Positions 43,533 through 52,100 of a DNA stretch of 64,000 bases are shown piece by piece. Source of the DNA: Catellatospora sp. KI3. GTDB taxonomy: Bacteria; Actinomycetota; Actinomycetes; Mycobacteriales; Micromonosporaceae. Each line of letters begins with the position of its first letter. Positions within the stretch are counted from its first letter, which is position 1. The notes beneath the pieces are model-generated. The model was given only the letters and a program-made list of their open reading frames with translations. It made no database searches and was not told the origin of the DNA. The translations under genes and the position numbers were made by a program. The stretch is taken from the NCBI RefSeq assembly GCF_029948125.1, contig NZ_JASAMB010000011.1, forward strand, positions 186,001-250,000, in the 5' to 3' direction.

Positions 43533-44333
43533 GTGAGCGCCCGGCTGGCCGAGATCGGCCGCCGGACCGTGCAGATCGCCGAGGACGGCGAATACACCAA
43601 CCCCTCCGGCGCGACGGTGCAGATCGGCGCCGAGGTGCGGGCGGCGGTGGCCGGCACCCGCCACTACGTGCCCGAGCGGCACGTCGAGCCGGTCGGCCCG
43701 GCAGGTGCCGCGCGGATCGAGGTGACCCGCGAATCCACCCTGGTCGCGGCGCGCCGGACCGGAGCCGACGCGGCGACCCTGGTCTTCGCCTCGGCCAAGA
43801 ACCCGGGCGGCGGCTTCCTCGGCGGGGCCAAGGCGCAGGAGGAGAGCATCGCCCGCTCGTCGGCGCTCTACCCGGCGCTGCTGGCGGCACCGGACTTCTA
43901 CGCGTACCACCGAGCCCAGCGCGACCTGCGCTACAGCGACCGTGTGGTCTACTCGCCCGGGGTGCCCGTGTTCCGCGACGACAAGGGCGGGCTGCTCGAC
44001 GAGCCGTACCGGACGTCGTTCCTGACCGCGGCCGCGCCCAACCTCGGCGCGATCGTGCGCAACCAGCCCGAGCACGCCGCCGACGTGCCCGCGGTGCTGC
44101 GCCGCCGGGCCCGGCGGGTGCTGTCGATCGCGGCCGCGCACGGCCACCGGACGCTCGTGCTCGGTGCCTGGGGCTGCGGGGTGTTCCGCAACGACCCGAC
44201 GGTCGTGGCCGGCGCGTTCGCCGAGGCGCTGCGGGCCGTCGACCGCTTCGACCACGTCATCTTCGCCATCTACGACAACCTGCCGCACACCCCGGTGCAC
44301 GCCGCCTTCGCCCGCGCCTTCACCACCGCCTGA
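43533..44333 (+). CDS. TIGR02452-family protein, bacterial-type poly(ADP-ribose) glycohydrolase
   Basis: 266 residues, macrodomain fold. NPGGGFLGGAKAQEES (90-105) contains the PARG signature GGG-x7-QEE, with Gln102, Glu103 and Glu104 at the catalytic positions. GAWGCGVFRNDP is the second conserved loop. Bacterial-type PARGs remove ADP-ribose polymers or single ADP-ribose from proteins; the partner transferase is not in the window. The GTG start has AGGA about 8 nt upstream. It is transcribed divergently from the lipoprotein gene. Confidence 0.88.
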   Translation: MSARLAEIGRRTVQIAEDGEYTNPSGATVQIGAEVRAAVAGTRHYVPERHVEPVGPAGAARIEVTRESTLVAARRTGADAATLVFASAKNPGGGFLGGAKAQEESIARSSALYPALLAAPDFYAYHRAQRDLRYSDRVVYSPGVPVFRDDKGGLLDEPYRTSFLTAAAPNLGAIVRNQPEHAADVPAVLRRRARRVLSIAAAHGHRTLVLGAWGCGVFRNDPTVVAGAFAEALRAVDRFDHVIFAIYDNLPHTPVHAAFARAFTTA

Positions 44334-44410
44334 GCCGGACCCGGCGCCCTCTGACTCGGAAGCTCGGGCGTGGGCCCGCCCGTTCGCGGGGGATCGCGGT
44401 GGCGAAGTCA

Positions 44411-44446
44411 CACCCTATGTGATGTGGCCACACCGCATAGGGCGTG
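44411..44446. repeat. Imperfect 36-bp palindrome
   Basis: CACCCTATG on the left and CATAGGGCGTG on the right flank the self-palindromic core GTGGCCAC. The short word GGGCGTGGGCCCGC also occurs twice in this gap (near 44366 and 44440). It lies between the PARG and GNAT genes and may be a terminator or operator. Confidence 0.4.
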
Positions 44447-44542
44447 GGCCCGCGCATCGGATGGTCCCGGGCGCCCGGCTGCCGCAGCTGCGGTGGCGGC
44501 AATCCGTTTTCATGGCGCGAGCAGGGTAGGTAGTCTCGCCGC

Positions 44543-45069
44543 GTGATCGAGATTCCTACCGAAAGACTCATCCTGCGCGACTGGCGTGAAACGGACCTGC
44601 CCGCGTGGGCGGCCATCAACGCCGACCCTGAAGTGCGCGAGCACCTCGGGCCGGTGTGGGACGAGGCTCGGTCCGCGGCCTCGATCGCGCACTACCAGGA
44701 GGAGCACCGGCGCAACGGGTTCGGGTTCTGGGCCGTCGAGCAGCGCGACCGCGGCGAACTGATCGGGTTCGCGGGCCTCGACGTGATCGACCCGGACATG
44801 CCGTTCCAGGGCGTCGAGATCGGCTGGCGGCTCGCCCGTTCCGCCTGGGGCCACGGGTACGCCTCCGAGGCCGCCCTGGCCGTGCTGAAGTTCGGATTCG
44901 AGACGGCCGGGCTCGACGAGATCCTGGCGATCACCGTGGCGGCAATGTCCGTTCGCAGGCGGTCATGCGGCGCATCGGCATGACCCACGCCACCGACCTC
45001 GACTTCGACCACCGAGAGACCCCGGACGGCGAACTTCTCCGCCACATCGTGTACCGCAAGCACCGCTGA
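44543..45069 (+). pseudogene. GNAT acetyltransferase with a -1 frameshift
   Basis: The first frame (GTG at 44543) encodes a RimJ/RimL-like GNAT domain: PTERLILRDWRE, then GVEIGWRLARSAWGHGYASE, the acetyl-CoA site. Near 44937-44942 the frame fails: it reads ITVAAMSVRRRS, whereas the +1 frame continues with the expected GNVRSQAVMRRIGM and runs to 45069 with LRHIVYRKHR. Adding one G at this point restores a complete protein of about 175 residues. Either the gene is freshly broken or one G of a GGCGGC run is missing from the assembly. The intact remainder of both halves argues for a recent event or an error. Confidence 0.8.
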
Positions 45070-45102
45070 GCGCTGTCGGAGTGGGCCGTTACGGTCTCGC
45101 CC

Positions 45103-45798
45103 ATGGTCACAGCTGATCTTCAGAAGTTGGACGACGTCGACACGTGGATCTTCGACCTCGACAACACGCTGTATCCGCCCGCATTGGGACTGACCGGGCA
45201 GATGGATGCGCGGATCCGGCAGTTCCTCGCCGAGTTCTTCGGGCTGGACGAGCACGGCGCCCGGGCAAGGCAGGCCGAGTTGTGCCGTGAGCACGGCACG
45301 ACGCTGCGCGGGCTCACCGTCGCCCACGGAGTCGACCCGCATGAGTTCATCGCGCGGGAGTACGAGATCGACTACGACGCCCTGCGTCCGGATGCCGCAC
45401 TTGACGCGGCGCTCGCAAAGCTGTTGCCTGGCCGCCTGCTCGTGCACACCAACAGCGTGGCCGAGCACGCGCGGGTGGTGCTGGACCGGCTCGGCGCGGC
45501 GTCGCGGTTCGAGGCGGTGTTCGATCTGCTCGCCGCCGAACTCGTACCGAAGCCGGATCCGGACGCCTACCGGCGCCTCGTCGAACGGCACGGGATCGAC
45601 CCGACGCGCGCGGTGATGGTCGACGATCTCCGGCACAACCTCGAAGTGCCGCACGCCATGGGTATGCGGACGATCTGGGTCGACCACCACGGCCGCGCGG
45701 ACAGCCTCCCGCCCGCTCATGCGGCCTGGCCCGACCTCGTCACGTCGGACCTGACCGCCCTGCTGACCCAGGTCGCTGCTACGCGGGCGCGGAAGTGA
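45103..45798 (+). CDS. HAD-superfamily hydrolase, pyrimidine 5'-nucleotidase-like
   Basis: 231 residues. FDLDNTLYP (about 17-24) holds the nucleophile and acid/base aspartates, LLVHTNS is motif II, Lys in LVPKPDPDAY motif III and MVDDLRHNL motif IV. The DLDNTLYPP form is typical of the SDT1/pyrimidine 5'-nucleotidase branch, which removes phosphate from UMP or CMP-like molecules and can clean up damaged nucleotides. Substrate not proven. Confidence 0.87.
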   Translation: MVTADLQKLDDVDTWIFDLDNTLYPPALGLTGQMDARIRQFLAEFFGLDEHGARARQAELCREHGTTLRGLTVAHGVDPHEFIAREYEIDYDALRPDAALDAALAKLLPGRLLVHTNSVAEHARVVLDRLGAASRFEAVFDLLAAELVPKPDPDAYRRLVERHGIDPTRAVMVDDLRHNLEVPHAMGMRTIWVDHHGRADSLPPAHAAWPDLVTSDLTALLTQVAATRARK

Positions 45799-45844
45799 GG
45801 GCGAGGTCGCGTCCGGGACGCTCGCCCGAGAGGACGGCGGCCGC

Positions 45845-46237
45845 TCAGGCCGCGTCGAGGTCGTAGTCGAAGGTGTAGCGGTGCTCGCCGTCGACGATGT
45901 CGATCGCGAACGTGCCGCGCAGGCCCGCCAGCTCGCCGGTGCCGGAGTCGGGCACGACGACCACGCTGAGCGTGCCGTCGCCGCGTGACATCAGCCCGCT
46001 GTGCTGGAGCACGAACGTGCCGGTACGGCCGTGCAGGGTGCCGGTGACCTGGTCGATGGCGACGTACCCGGCGGAGTCGGGCACGGTCGAGCCGACCGAC
46101 AGCATCTGCGCGATGGCGGTGGCCTGCAGGTCTCCGCTGATCTCCTTGCTGACCCGCATCCGCCCGATGGCCGGGTCGCCGCTGTCCAGCTGCTCGAAGC
46201 TCACCTTGAACGTGCCCGTGGCCCTGGCGCCCATCAT
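45845..46237 (-). CDS. DUF3224-family protein
   Basis: 130 residues, a single beta-barrel-like domain. The pattern ATGTFKVSFEQL at the start, KEISGDLQATAIAQML in the middle and LAGLRGTFAIDIVDGEHRYTFDY at the end match DUF3224. No enzymatic role is known for the family. The second Met may be the true start. It converges on the HAD gene. Confidence 0.85.
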   Translation of the reverse strand: MMGARATGTFKVSFEQLDSGDPAIGRMRVSKEISGDLQATAIAQMLSVGSTVPDSAGYVAIDQVTGTLHGRTGTFVLQHSGLMSRGDGTLSVVVVPDSGTGELAGLRGTFAIDIVDGEHRYTFDYDLDAA

Positions 46238-46295
46238 CCTGCCCCCTCAGTCGACGACCACCCCATCCCAGCAGACGCCACCGACACCCCGTTAA

Positions 46296-46339
46296 GAAGG
46301 GGCCCTTCCGCTACGTAATGCGATAAGAAGGGCCCCTTC
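46296..46339. repeat. GAAGGGGCCCTTC inverted pair (terminator-like repeat)
   Basis: GAAGGGGCCCTTC at 46296-46308 pairs with its exact inverse complement at 46327-46339, leaving an 18-nt loop. Each arm is also nearly palindromic. It lies between the DUF3224 gene and the repeat array before the protease gene, and probably isolates the protease promoter. Confidence 0.65.
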
Positions 46340-46354
46340 CTTTCGCCTGGGGCG

Positions 46355-46418
46355 CAACCGGCGCACAACCTTGCGGCAGCCCTGGCGCAGCCCTGCGACA
46401 GCCGGTGGGCCGTGCACT
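46355..46418 (+). promoter_or_regulatory. Five 11-bp-spaced direct repeats, candidate SARP site of the M4 protease
   Basis: The pentamer CA(A/G)CC occurs at 46355, 46366, 46377, 46388 and 46399, exactly 11 bp apart. The last three read CAGCCCT, CAGCCCT and CAGCCGG with 4-bp spacers. SARP regulators bind heptameric direct repeats with 11-bp periodicity just upstream of the -10. Here TGCACT at 46413-46418 starts 9 nt after the last pentamer and is a weak -10. The ATG is 34 nt further on. Confidence 0.6.
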
Positions 46419-46451
46419 GGGCTCATGGCGTACACGGAAGGGAGAATCGTC

Positions 46452-48365
46452 ATGAGACGGTGGCGGATGAGCGCCGCGCTCGCGGTCGCGCTGGTCGGCG
46501 GCAGCATGGTGGCGCTGCAGTCGGGTTCGGCGCAGGCGGCGGCGACGCCGGAGGAGACGGCGATCGCGCGGGCCAACGAGGCGATCCGGTCGCACCCGGA
46601 CCTGTTCCAGGTGTCCGAAGGTGACACGTTCACGGTGTGGCGGGCCAACGTGGCGCGCAGCGGGGCCGCGCACGTCCGGTTCACCCGCGAGTTCAAGGGG
46701 CTGCCCGTGCTGGGCGGTGACCTCGTGGTGCACCTGGCCGCCGACGGCGGCCTCGACGGGGCTTCGCTCACGCTGGCCCGGCCGGTCGGCGTGGACGTGG
46801 CGCCGAAGGTCGGCGCCGAAGAGGCCGCCAAGGCCGCGCGGGAGGCGCTGCGGGCCCGGGAGGTCGGTACGCCGCAGCTGGCGGTCGACGCGGTCGGCGG
46901 CACCGGCGTGCTGGCGTGGGAGGTGCCGGTGACGCTGGAGGAGGGCACCGCCGAGGCGGTCGTGTCGGCCGTCGACGGCAGCGTGGTGCGCTCGGCGCGG
47001 CTGGAGCAGGAGGTCGCCGGCACCGGCGACAGCGTCTACTCCGGCACGGTGACCCTGCAGACGACCCTGCAGGGCGGGCAGTACAAGCTGATCGACCCGA
47101 CCCGGGGCAACGCGACCACCTGCAACCTGAACCACGCCATGTCGGGCACCTGTACGACGTTCTCCGACGCTGACAATGTCTGGGGTGACGGGAACCCGGC
47201 CACCGACCAGAGCGCGGCGGTCGACGTGGCGTACGGCGCGGCCAACGCGTTCGACTACTACAAGAACGTGCTGGGCCGCAACGGCGTCTTCGACAACGGC
47301 GTGGGTGTCACCTCCCGGGTGCACCGGGGCGTGGACTGGGTCAACGCCCGCTGGAACAGCACCGCCAAGGTGATGGAGTACGGCGACGGCGAGGGCGGCG
47401 TCCATCCGCTGGTGTCGCTGGACGTGGCCGGCCACGAGATGTCGCACGGCGTGACGCAGGGCGCGGTGCCGCCCGGCGGCCTGGTCTACTCCGGCGAGTC
47501 GGGCGGGCTCAACGAGTCCACCAGCGACATCTTCGGCACGATGACCGAGTTCTACGCCAACAACCCGCAGGACACCCCCGACTACCTGCTCGGGGAGGAG
47601 ATCGACATCTTCGGCAACGGGGACCCGCTGCGCTACATGTACGACCCGGACGCCGACGGCGCCTCGAAGAACTGCTTCTACAACGGTGTGGGCAACCTCG
47701 ACCCGCACTACTCCTCGGGCGTGGCCAACCACATGTTCTTCATGCTGGCCGAGGGCAGCGGGCAGACCGCGTACGGCACCAGCCCGACCTGCGACGGCTC
47801 GTCGGTGGTCGGCATCGGCCGGGACAAGGCCGCCAAGATCTGGTACAACGCGCTGAACAACTACTTCACCTCCGGTGAGACTTTCGCGCAGGCCCGCGAG
47901 GACACCCTCGACTCGGCCAAGGAGCTGTACGGCAAGTGCAGCTCGGCGTACTTCGCGGTGGCCAGGGCCTGGGCGGCGGTGAAGGTCGGCCAGCCGCTGT
48001 CCTGGCTGAGCTGCCTCAAGATCTTCCACATCGTGTGGATCGAGTGGCCGCGCAACCCGATCCCGGACCCGGGCCCGCTGAAGTGGGTCACCAAGGTCCA
48101 GGAGAAGGGCGTCCAGGAGGTCGTCGAGGTGGGCGTGCACGTCAGCCACCCGCGCCGCGGCGACCTGCAGATCGACCTGGTGTCGCCCAGCGGGAGGTCG
48201 TACCGGCTCAAGAGCGCCGACCGCGAGGACCGGGGTGCCGACGTCGACGAGACGTTCCCGGTGCGGCTCGGGCAGGTGCTGGAGCCCGGTGAGTGGACGC
48301 TGGTGGTCGAGGACACCGTCAAGGGGGAGGGCGGCCGGCTGCTCGGCTGGACGCTGCTCTACTGA
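46452..48365 (+). CDS. Secreted M4-family metalloprotease (thermolysin-like) with P/Homo B domain
   Basis: 637 residues. Signal peptide about 1-33, then a fungalysin/thermolysin propeptide and PepSY-like pro-region (about 35-195) that is normally cut off. The zinc site is HEMSH (328-332) with the third ligand Glu in GGLNES. GVANHMFFMLAEGSG fits the M4 C-terminal domain. After it, from about 535, comes a proprotein-convertase P/Homo B beta-sandwich (VSHPRRGDLQIDLVSPSG, GWTLLY). GGGAGAA precedes the ATG. A broad extracellular endoprotease is expected. The upstream repeat array suggests control by the SARP regulator encoded at 48989. Confidence 0.93.
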   Translation: MRRWRMSAALAVALVGGSMVALQSGSAQAAATPEETAIARANEAIRSHPDLFQVSEGDTFTVWRANVARSGAAHVRFTREFKGLPVLGGDLVVHLAADGGLDGASLTLARPVGVDVAPKVGAEEAAKAAREALRAREVGTPQLAVDAVGGTGVLAWEVPVTLEEGTAEAVVSAVDGSVVRSARLEQEVAGTGDSVYSGTVTLQTTLQGGQYKLIDPTRGNATTCNLNHAMSGTCTTFSDADNVWGDGNPATDQSAAVDVAYGAANAFDYYKNVLGRNGVFDNGVGVTSRVHRGVDWVNARWNSTAKVMEYGDGEGGVHPLVSLDVAGHEMSHGVTQGAVPPGGLVYSGESGGLNESTSDIFGTMTEFYANNPQDTPDYLLGEEIDIFGNGDPLRYMYDPDADGASKNCFYNGVGNLDPHYSSGVANHMFFMLAEGSGQTAYGTSPTCDGSSVVGIGRDKAAKIWYNALNNYFTSGETFAQAREDTLDSAKELYGKCSSAYFAVARAWAAVKVGQPLSWLSCLKIFHIVWIEWPRNPIPDPGPLKWVTKVQEKGVQEVVEVGVHVSHPRRGDLQIDLVSPSGRSYRLKSADREDRGADVDETFPVRLGQVLEPGEWTLVVEDTVKGEGGRLLGWTLLY

Positions 48366-48417
48366 TCGATGAACGTCCGTGCCTGGTCGGCGGCCCCACG
48401 GCCGTCGGCCAGGCGCA

Positions 48418-48448
48418 CAACCTTTCCACAACCGTGCCGCCCTAGCGT
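48418..48448 (+). promoter_or_regulatory. Two 11-bp-spaced CACAACC repeats and -10, candidate SARP site
   Basis: CACAACC-tttc-CACAACC (CAACC at 48418 and 48429) has the same 11-bp period and core as the array before the M4 protease gene. TAGCGT at 48443-48448 fits a -10 element and starts 9 nt after the last CAACC, the same spacing as in the other promoter. The start codon follows 54 nt later. Confidence 0.6.
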
Positions 48449-48502
48449 CGTCGGGGTGGCCGTCCTCCCGGCCACACCGTGCTTGAGCTCTGGAGTGGAC
48501 AC

Positions 48503-48940
48503 ATGAGACGCATCGTACGTCGGCTGGGCGCCGCGGCCCTGACCGTGTTGACGACGATCCTGCTGGTCCCGGCCCCGGCGCAGGCGGCGCCTGCCGGGCT
48601 GGCCTGCGGCAGCGACTGCTGGGTGCTGTCCAAGGACGCGATCTGCTGGGAGACCGAGCAGTGCCCGATCGACCTGGTGATCAAGGGCAAGATCGGTAAG
48701 GGCGGCGTCGCGGTCCGGTTCTGGACCGAGGACCTGCGCGCCCAGGCGCCCGACGACTACGAGCCGGTCAAGGAGGGCCTGCTGGAGCTGGTCGAGGGCG
48801 ACACGGAGCGCAGCATCACGCTCCGGCTGGTCGCCGACGGGGTCGCCGAGCGCGACGAGACGCTGCGGGTGTGGCTGACGACCGGGCTCGGCGAGCCGCT
48901 CGCCGTGACGGTGACCATCCTCGACGCCGAGAAGCGCTGA
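48503..48940 (+). CDS. Small secreted Calx-beta-like protein
   Basis: 145 residues. Signal peptide about 1-35 ending APAQAA. The mature part has four cysteines near its start (ACGSDCW, AICWETEQC). The C-terminal half reads DDYEPVKEGLLELVEGDTE, then DGVAERDETLRVWL and VTVTILD, the pattern of a Calx-beta domain, a calcium-binding beta-sandwich. The role is unknown; it may bind a surface or another secreted protein. GGAG lies 8 nt before the ATG. It follows the M4 protease gene by 137 bp and shares its type of promoter. Confidence 0.75.
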   Translation: MRRIVRRLGAAALTVLTTILLVPAPAQAAPAGLACGSDCWVLSKDAICWETEQCPIDLVIKGKIGKGGVAVRFWTEDLRAQAPDDYEPVKEGLLELVEGDTERSITLRLVADGVAERDETLRVWLTTGLGEPLAVTVTILDAEKR

Positions 48941-48954
48941 CAGGGTGCGGGGTG

Positions 48955-48989
48955 GCGGCGGGTCCGGGTCTACCGGGCCCGCCGCTTTT
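48955..48989. terminator. Bidirectional terminator with T tract
   Basis: 13-bp stem with one G-U pair (48955-48967 with 48973-48985, 5-nt loop) followed by TTTT at 48986-48989. It lies between the Calx-like gene and the converging SARP regulator gene. Confidence 0.8.
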
Positions 48990-51900
48990 CAGTCCAGGCC
49001 GGCCAGGGCGTCGGCCTCGGCCAGGGCGTTGGCCTTGCGGTACAGGTCGATCGCGTGCTGCCGGTGCTCGGCGGCCGTGTCGCGGTCACCGGCGAGGTCG
49101 GCCAGCGCGGCCAGGTCGCGCAGGACGCAGGCGGTCTCGTACGGGTCCGGCGCCCGGCTGCGCAGCGCCAGCGCCAGGTGCAGGAACCCGCCCGCGGCCA
49201 CCGGGTCGGGCCGGTGCAGGTGCACCCGCCCGATGCTGGCCAGCGCCACCGACTCCAGGTGCTGGTCGGCCAGCTCCTGGCTGAGCGCCAGCGCCTGCTC
49301 GAACTCGGCCAGTGCCGCGTCGTGGTCGCCGCCGCGCAGGTGCGCGGTGCCGATGGTGGTGCGGGTGTCGGCCTCGTAGCGGCGGTCACCCGCCAGGCGG
49401 CGTACGGCCAGTGCCTGGTGCAGGTATGACAGGGCGTCGGCGAGCTCGCCCCGGGCCAGGCGCGACTGCCCCAGGCTGCTCAGCGCGGCCGCCTCCAGGC
49501 GGGCGTTGGGCAGCTCGCGGCTCAGCGCCAGGGCGCGGGTCAGGTACGCGTCGGACAGCTCCGGGCGGCCCATCCGGACGTAGGCGTCGCCGATGTTGTT
49601 GAGCGACAGCGCGATCCCGAGCCGGTTGTCGATGCCGGTGTGCAGCGCCAGCGCCTGCTGGTACGCCTCGACGGCCTCGTCGAAGCGGCGCAGCCCCGCG
49701 CAGGCCACCGCGATGTTGTTGTGCACGTGCCCCTCGCCGCGCTGGTCGCCGCAGCGGCGCATCAGCGCCAGGGCGCCCTGCAGCGCGTCGATCGCCTCGT
49801 CGTGCCGGTGCGTCTGGATCAGCGCCACCCCGTACGCGCTGCGCATCAGCCCCTCGGCCGCCGGGTCGCCGTCCACCTGCGCGGCCCCCACCGCCTGGCG
49901 GCACAGCAGCACCCGGTCGCCCCAGTGCCCGCGCGAGTCGTAGAAGCCGGTCAGCAGGTAGGTGAGCTGCCAGGCGGCGGTGGCGTGGCCGTGGCGGGCC
50001 GCGTACGACACGACCGGCAGCAGGTTGGGCCGCTCGCCGTCGAGGAACGCCAGCGCCGCGTGGTGGTCGGCGAACTCCGCCGGCCGCGCCACCTGCGGCC
50101 GCACCCGGTCGCGGCCGGGGTCGACGATCCGGTTGGCGGCGTCGGCGACGCCCAGGTACCAGTCCACGATCCGGCCCGCCGCCGCGGTCCGCTCGGCGGC
50201 GCCGTCCTCGGTCTCGGCGCGCTCGCGGGCGTACAGCCGCAGCAGGTCGTGCAGCCGGTGCCGCCCCGGCGCCTCCTCGGTGACCAGGTGCGCGGTGAGC
50301 AGCTCAGCCAGCGCCCGCCGGGCCGGTCCGGGCCGCTCGCCCAGCGCCGCCTGCGCGACCCCCGCGCCGAACACCGGCCCGGGATGCTGCCCGAGCAGCC
50401 GGAACAGGCGGGCCGCGGCGGGCGACAGGGCCCGGTAGGCCCCGGCGAACACGGCGCGCACGCTGCGCGCGTCGCCGGGCACGGCCAGCTCGTCGAGGCG
50501 GTCCTCATCGTTGAGCTCGTTGTTCAGCTCGGCCAGCGCCCGGCCGGGGCGGGCGGCGAGCTTCGCGGCGGCGATGCGCAGCGCCAGCGGCATCCGGTCG
50601 CACAGGTCCGCGAGCTCGGCGGCGGCCTCCGGCTCGGCCCGTACCCGCTGCTCGCCCAGCACCCGCGCCAGCAGCGCCACCGCCTCGTGCCGGTCGAGCG
50701 CGCCGAGGTCCACCGCGCGTACGTCGTGGTGCGTGGCCAGGGCGGTCGGCTGGTGGCGGCTGGTCACCAGCAGCAGGCTCGCGCCACCGGCCGGGACCAG
50801 CGGCAGGACCTGCTCGGCGTCGGCGGCGTCGTCCAGCACGAGCAGCACCCGCCGCTCGTGCACCAGGCCGCGGTAGAGCGCCGCCCGCGCCGCCGGGGCG
50901 GCGGGCAGCCGGTTCTCGGCGACGCCGAGGCTGGTCAGCACATGCGCGAGGGCTTCGGCCGGGTCGAGGGCGCCGACGGGGTCGTGGCCGCCGAGGTCGA
51001 GGAAGATCTGACCGTCGGGGAAGTGCGGGGCGGCCCGGTGCGCCCACTGCACGGCCAGGGCGGACTTGCCCATACCGGCGGGTCCGGCGATGTGGCCGAT
51101 CCGCCGCTGCCCCGCCAGCAGCGTGTCCAACGCCGACAGCTGCGCCTCGCGGCCGGTGAAGTGGCCGGCGAGGGCGGGCAGCTGCGCCGGGCGCGGTCCG
51201 GCGGCGACGGCCGGGACCTGCGGCGCGGCCGCCTGCACCGGCGCTGCCGGGGCGGCCAGCGCCGGGTCCTCGCGCAGGACGGCGGTGTGCAGGCGCTGCA
51301 GGGCCGGGCCGGGGTCGGCGCCGAGCTCGTCGGCCAGGTGCACGCGCAGCCGCCGGTACGCCTCCAGCGCGTCGGCGGGCCGCCCGCACCGGTGCAGCGC
51401 CAGCATGTACAGCTCGACCACCCGTTCGCGGTGCGGATGGTCGACCAGCAGCCGCTCCAGCTCGCCGACGGCCTGCCGGTGGCGGCCCAGCCGCAGCTCG
51501 GCGTCCCACAGCTGCTCGATCGCGCACAGCCGCACCTCGTTGAGGCGGGCGGCCTCGGCGGCGGCCCAGCCGGTCGGCTCGCCGTCGGCCAGCGCGTCGC
51601 CGCGCCACAGCAGCAGGGCCTCGCGCAGCTCGGCCGCGGCCCGGTCGGGGTCGTCGGCGTCCAGGCGCGCCCGCGCCGAGGCGACAGCGGACTCGAACAG
51701 GTGCGCGTCGACCGACTGCGCCGGGATGTCCAGCCGGTAGCCGGTGTGCTGGGTGCTCAGGGCGCCGTTGAGCCCGCACGCGTCCAGCGCCTGGCGTACC
51801 CGGGCGATGTGGCTGTGCAGGGTCTTCACGGCCGTGCGCGGCGGGTCCCAGCCCCACAGCGCGTCGATGAGCCGGGGCTGGTGCACGACGGTGCCCGCGT

Positions 51901-52012
51901 TCATCGCGAGCACCGCCAGCAGCGCCCGCTGCCGGGCCCCGATCAGCGCGGCCGGGCCGCCGGTGCCCGACGCCTCGATCGGGCCGAGCACGCGCACCCG
52001 CGACTCGCTCAC
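48989..52012 (-). CDS. AfsR/SARP-family regulator with NB-ARC and TPR domains
   Basis: 1007 residues, full-length AfsR architecture. The N-terminal OmpR-like winged helix (about 1-90, GARQRALLAVLAMNAG and LWGWDPP) binds DNA. It is followed by the bacterial transcriptional activation domain (about 95-245, GDALADG, ALHRCGRPADALEAYRRLR). The NB-ARC ATPase (about 285-570) has Walker A GPAGMGKSALA and VLLVLDDAADA. TPR repeats fill about 640-1007. The GTG at 52012 has AAGGGG upstream. SARPs activate genes by binding 11-bp-period direct repeats near -10 elements. Two such sites lie next door, before the M4 protease and Calx-like genes, making them likely targets. AfsR itself is controlled by Ser/Thr kinases. 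Confidence 0.93.
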   Translation of the reverse strand: MSESRVRVLGPIEASGTGGPAALIGARQRALLAVLAMNAGTVVHQPRLIDALWGWDPPRTAVKTLHSHIARVRQALDACGLNGALSTQHTGYRLDIPAQSVDAHLFESAVASARARLDADDPDRAAAELREALLLWRGDALADGEPTGWAAAEAARLNEVRLCAIEQLWDAELRLGRHRQAVGELERLLVDHPHRERVVELYMLALHRCGRPADALEAYRRLRVHLADELGADPGPALQRLHTAVLREDPALAAPAAPVQAAAPQVPAVAAGPRPAQLPALAGHFTGREAQLSALDTLLAGQRRIGHIAGPAGMGKSALAVQWAHRAAPHFPDGQIFLDLGGHDPVGALDPAEALAHVLTSLGVAENRLPAAPAARAALYRGLVHERRVLLVLDDAADAEQVLPLVPAGGASLLLVTSRHQPTALATHHDVRAVDLGALDRHEAVALLARVLGEQRVRAEPEAAAELADLCDRMPLALRIAAAKLAARPGRALAELNNELNDEDRLDELAVPGDARSVRAVFAGAYRALSPAAARLFRLLGQHPGPVFGAGVAQAALGERPGPARRALAELLTAHLVTEEAPGRHRLHDLLRLYARERAETEDGAAERTAAAGRIVDWYLGVADAANRIVDPGRDRVRPQVARPAEFADHHAALAFLDGERPNLLPVVSYAARHGHATAAWQLTYLLTGFYDSRGHWGDRVLLCRQAVGAAQVDGDPAAEGLMRSAYGVALIQTHRHDEAIDALQGALALMRRCGDQRGEGHVHNNIAVACAGLRRFDEAVEAYQQALALHTGIDNRLGIALSLNNIGDAYVRMGRPELSDAYLTRALALSRELPNARLEAAALSSLGQSRLARGELADALSYLHQALAVRRLAGDRRYEADTRTTIGTAHLRGGDHDAALAEFEQALALSQELADQHLESVALASIGRVHLHRPDPVAAGGFLHLALALRSRAPDPYETACVLRDLAALADLAGDRDTAAEHRQHAIDLYRKANALAEADALAGLD

Positions 52013-52100
52013 CGCGCACCCCTTTCCGCCGGCTCCCACTCAGACTGGCAAACCATCCGGGGGTACGGCCGCAGACTGTCGCGATGCCGTCGCAGCACGG

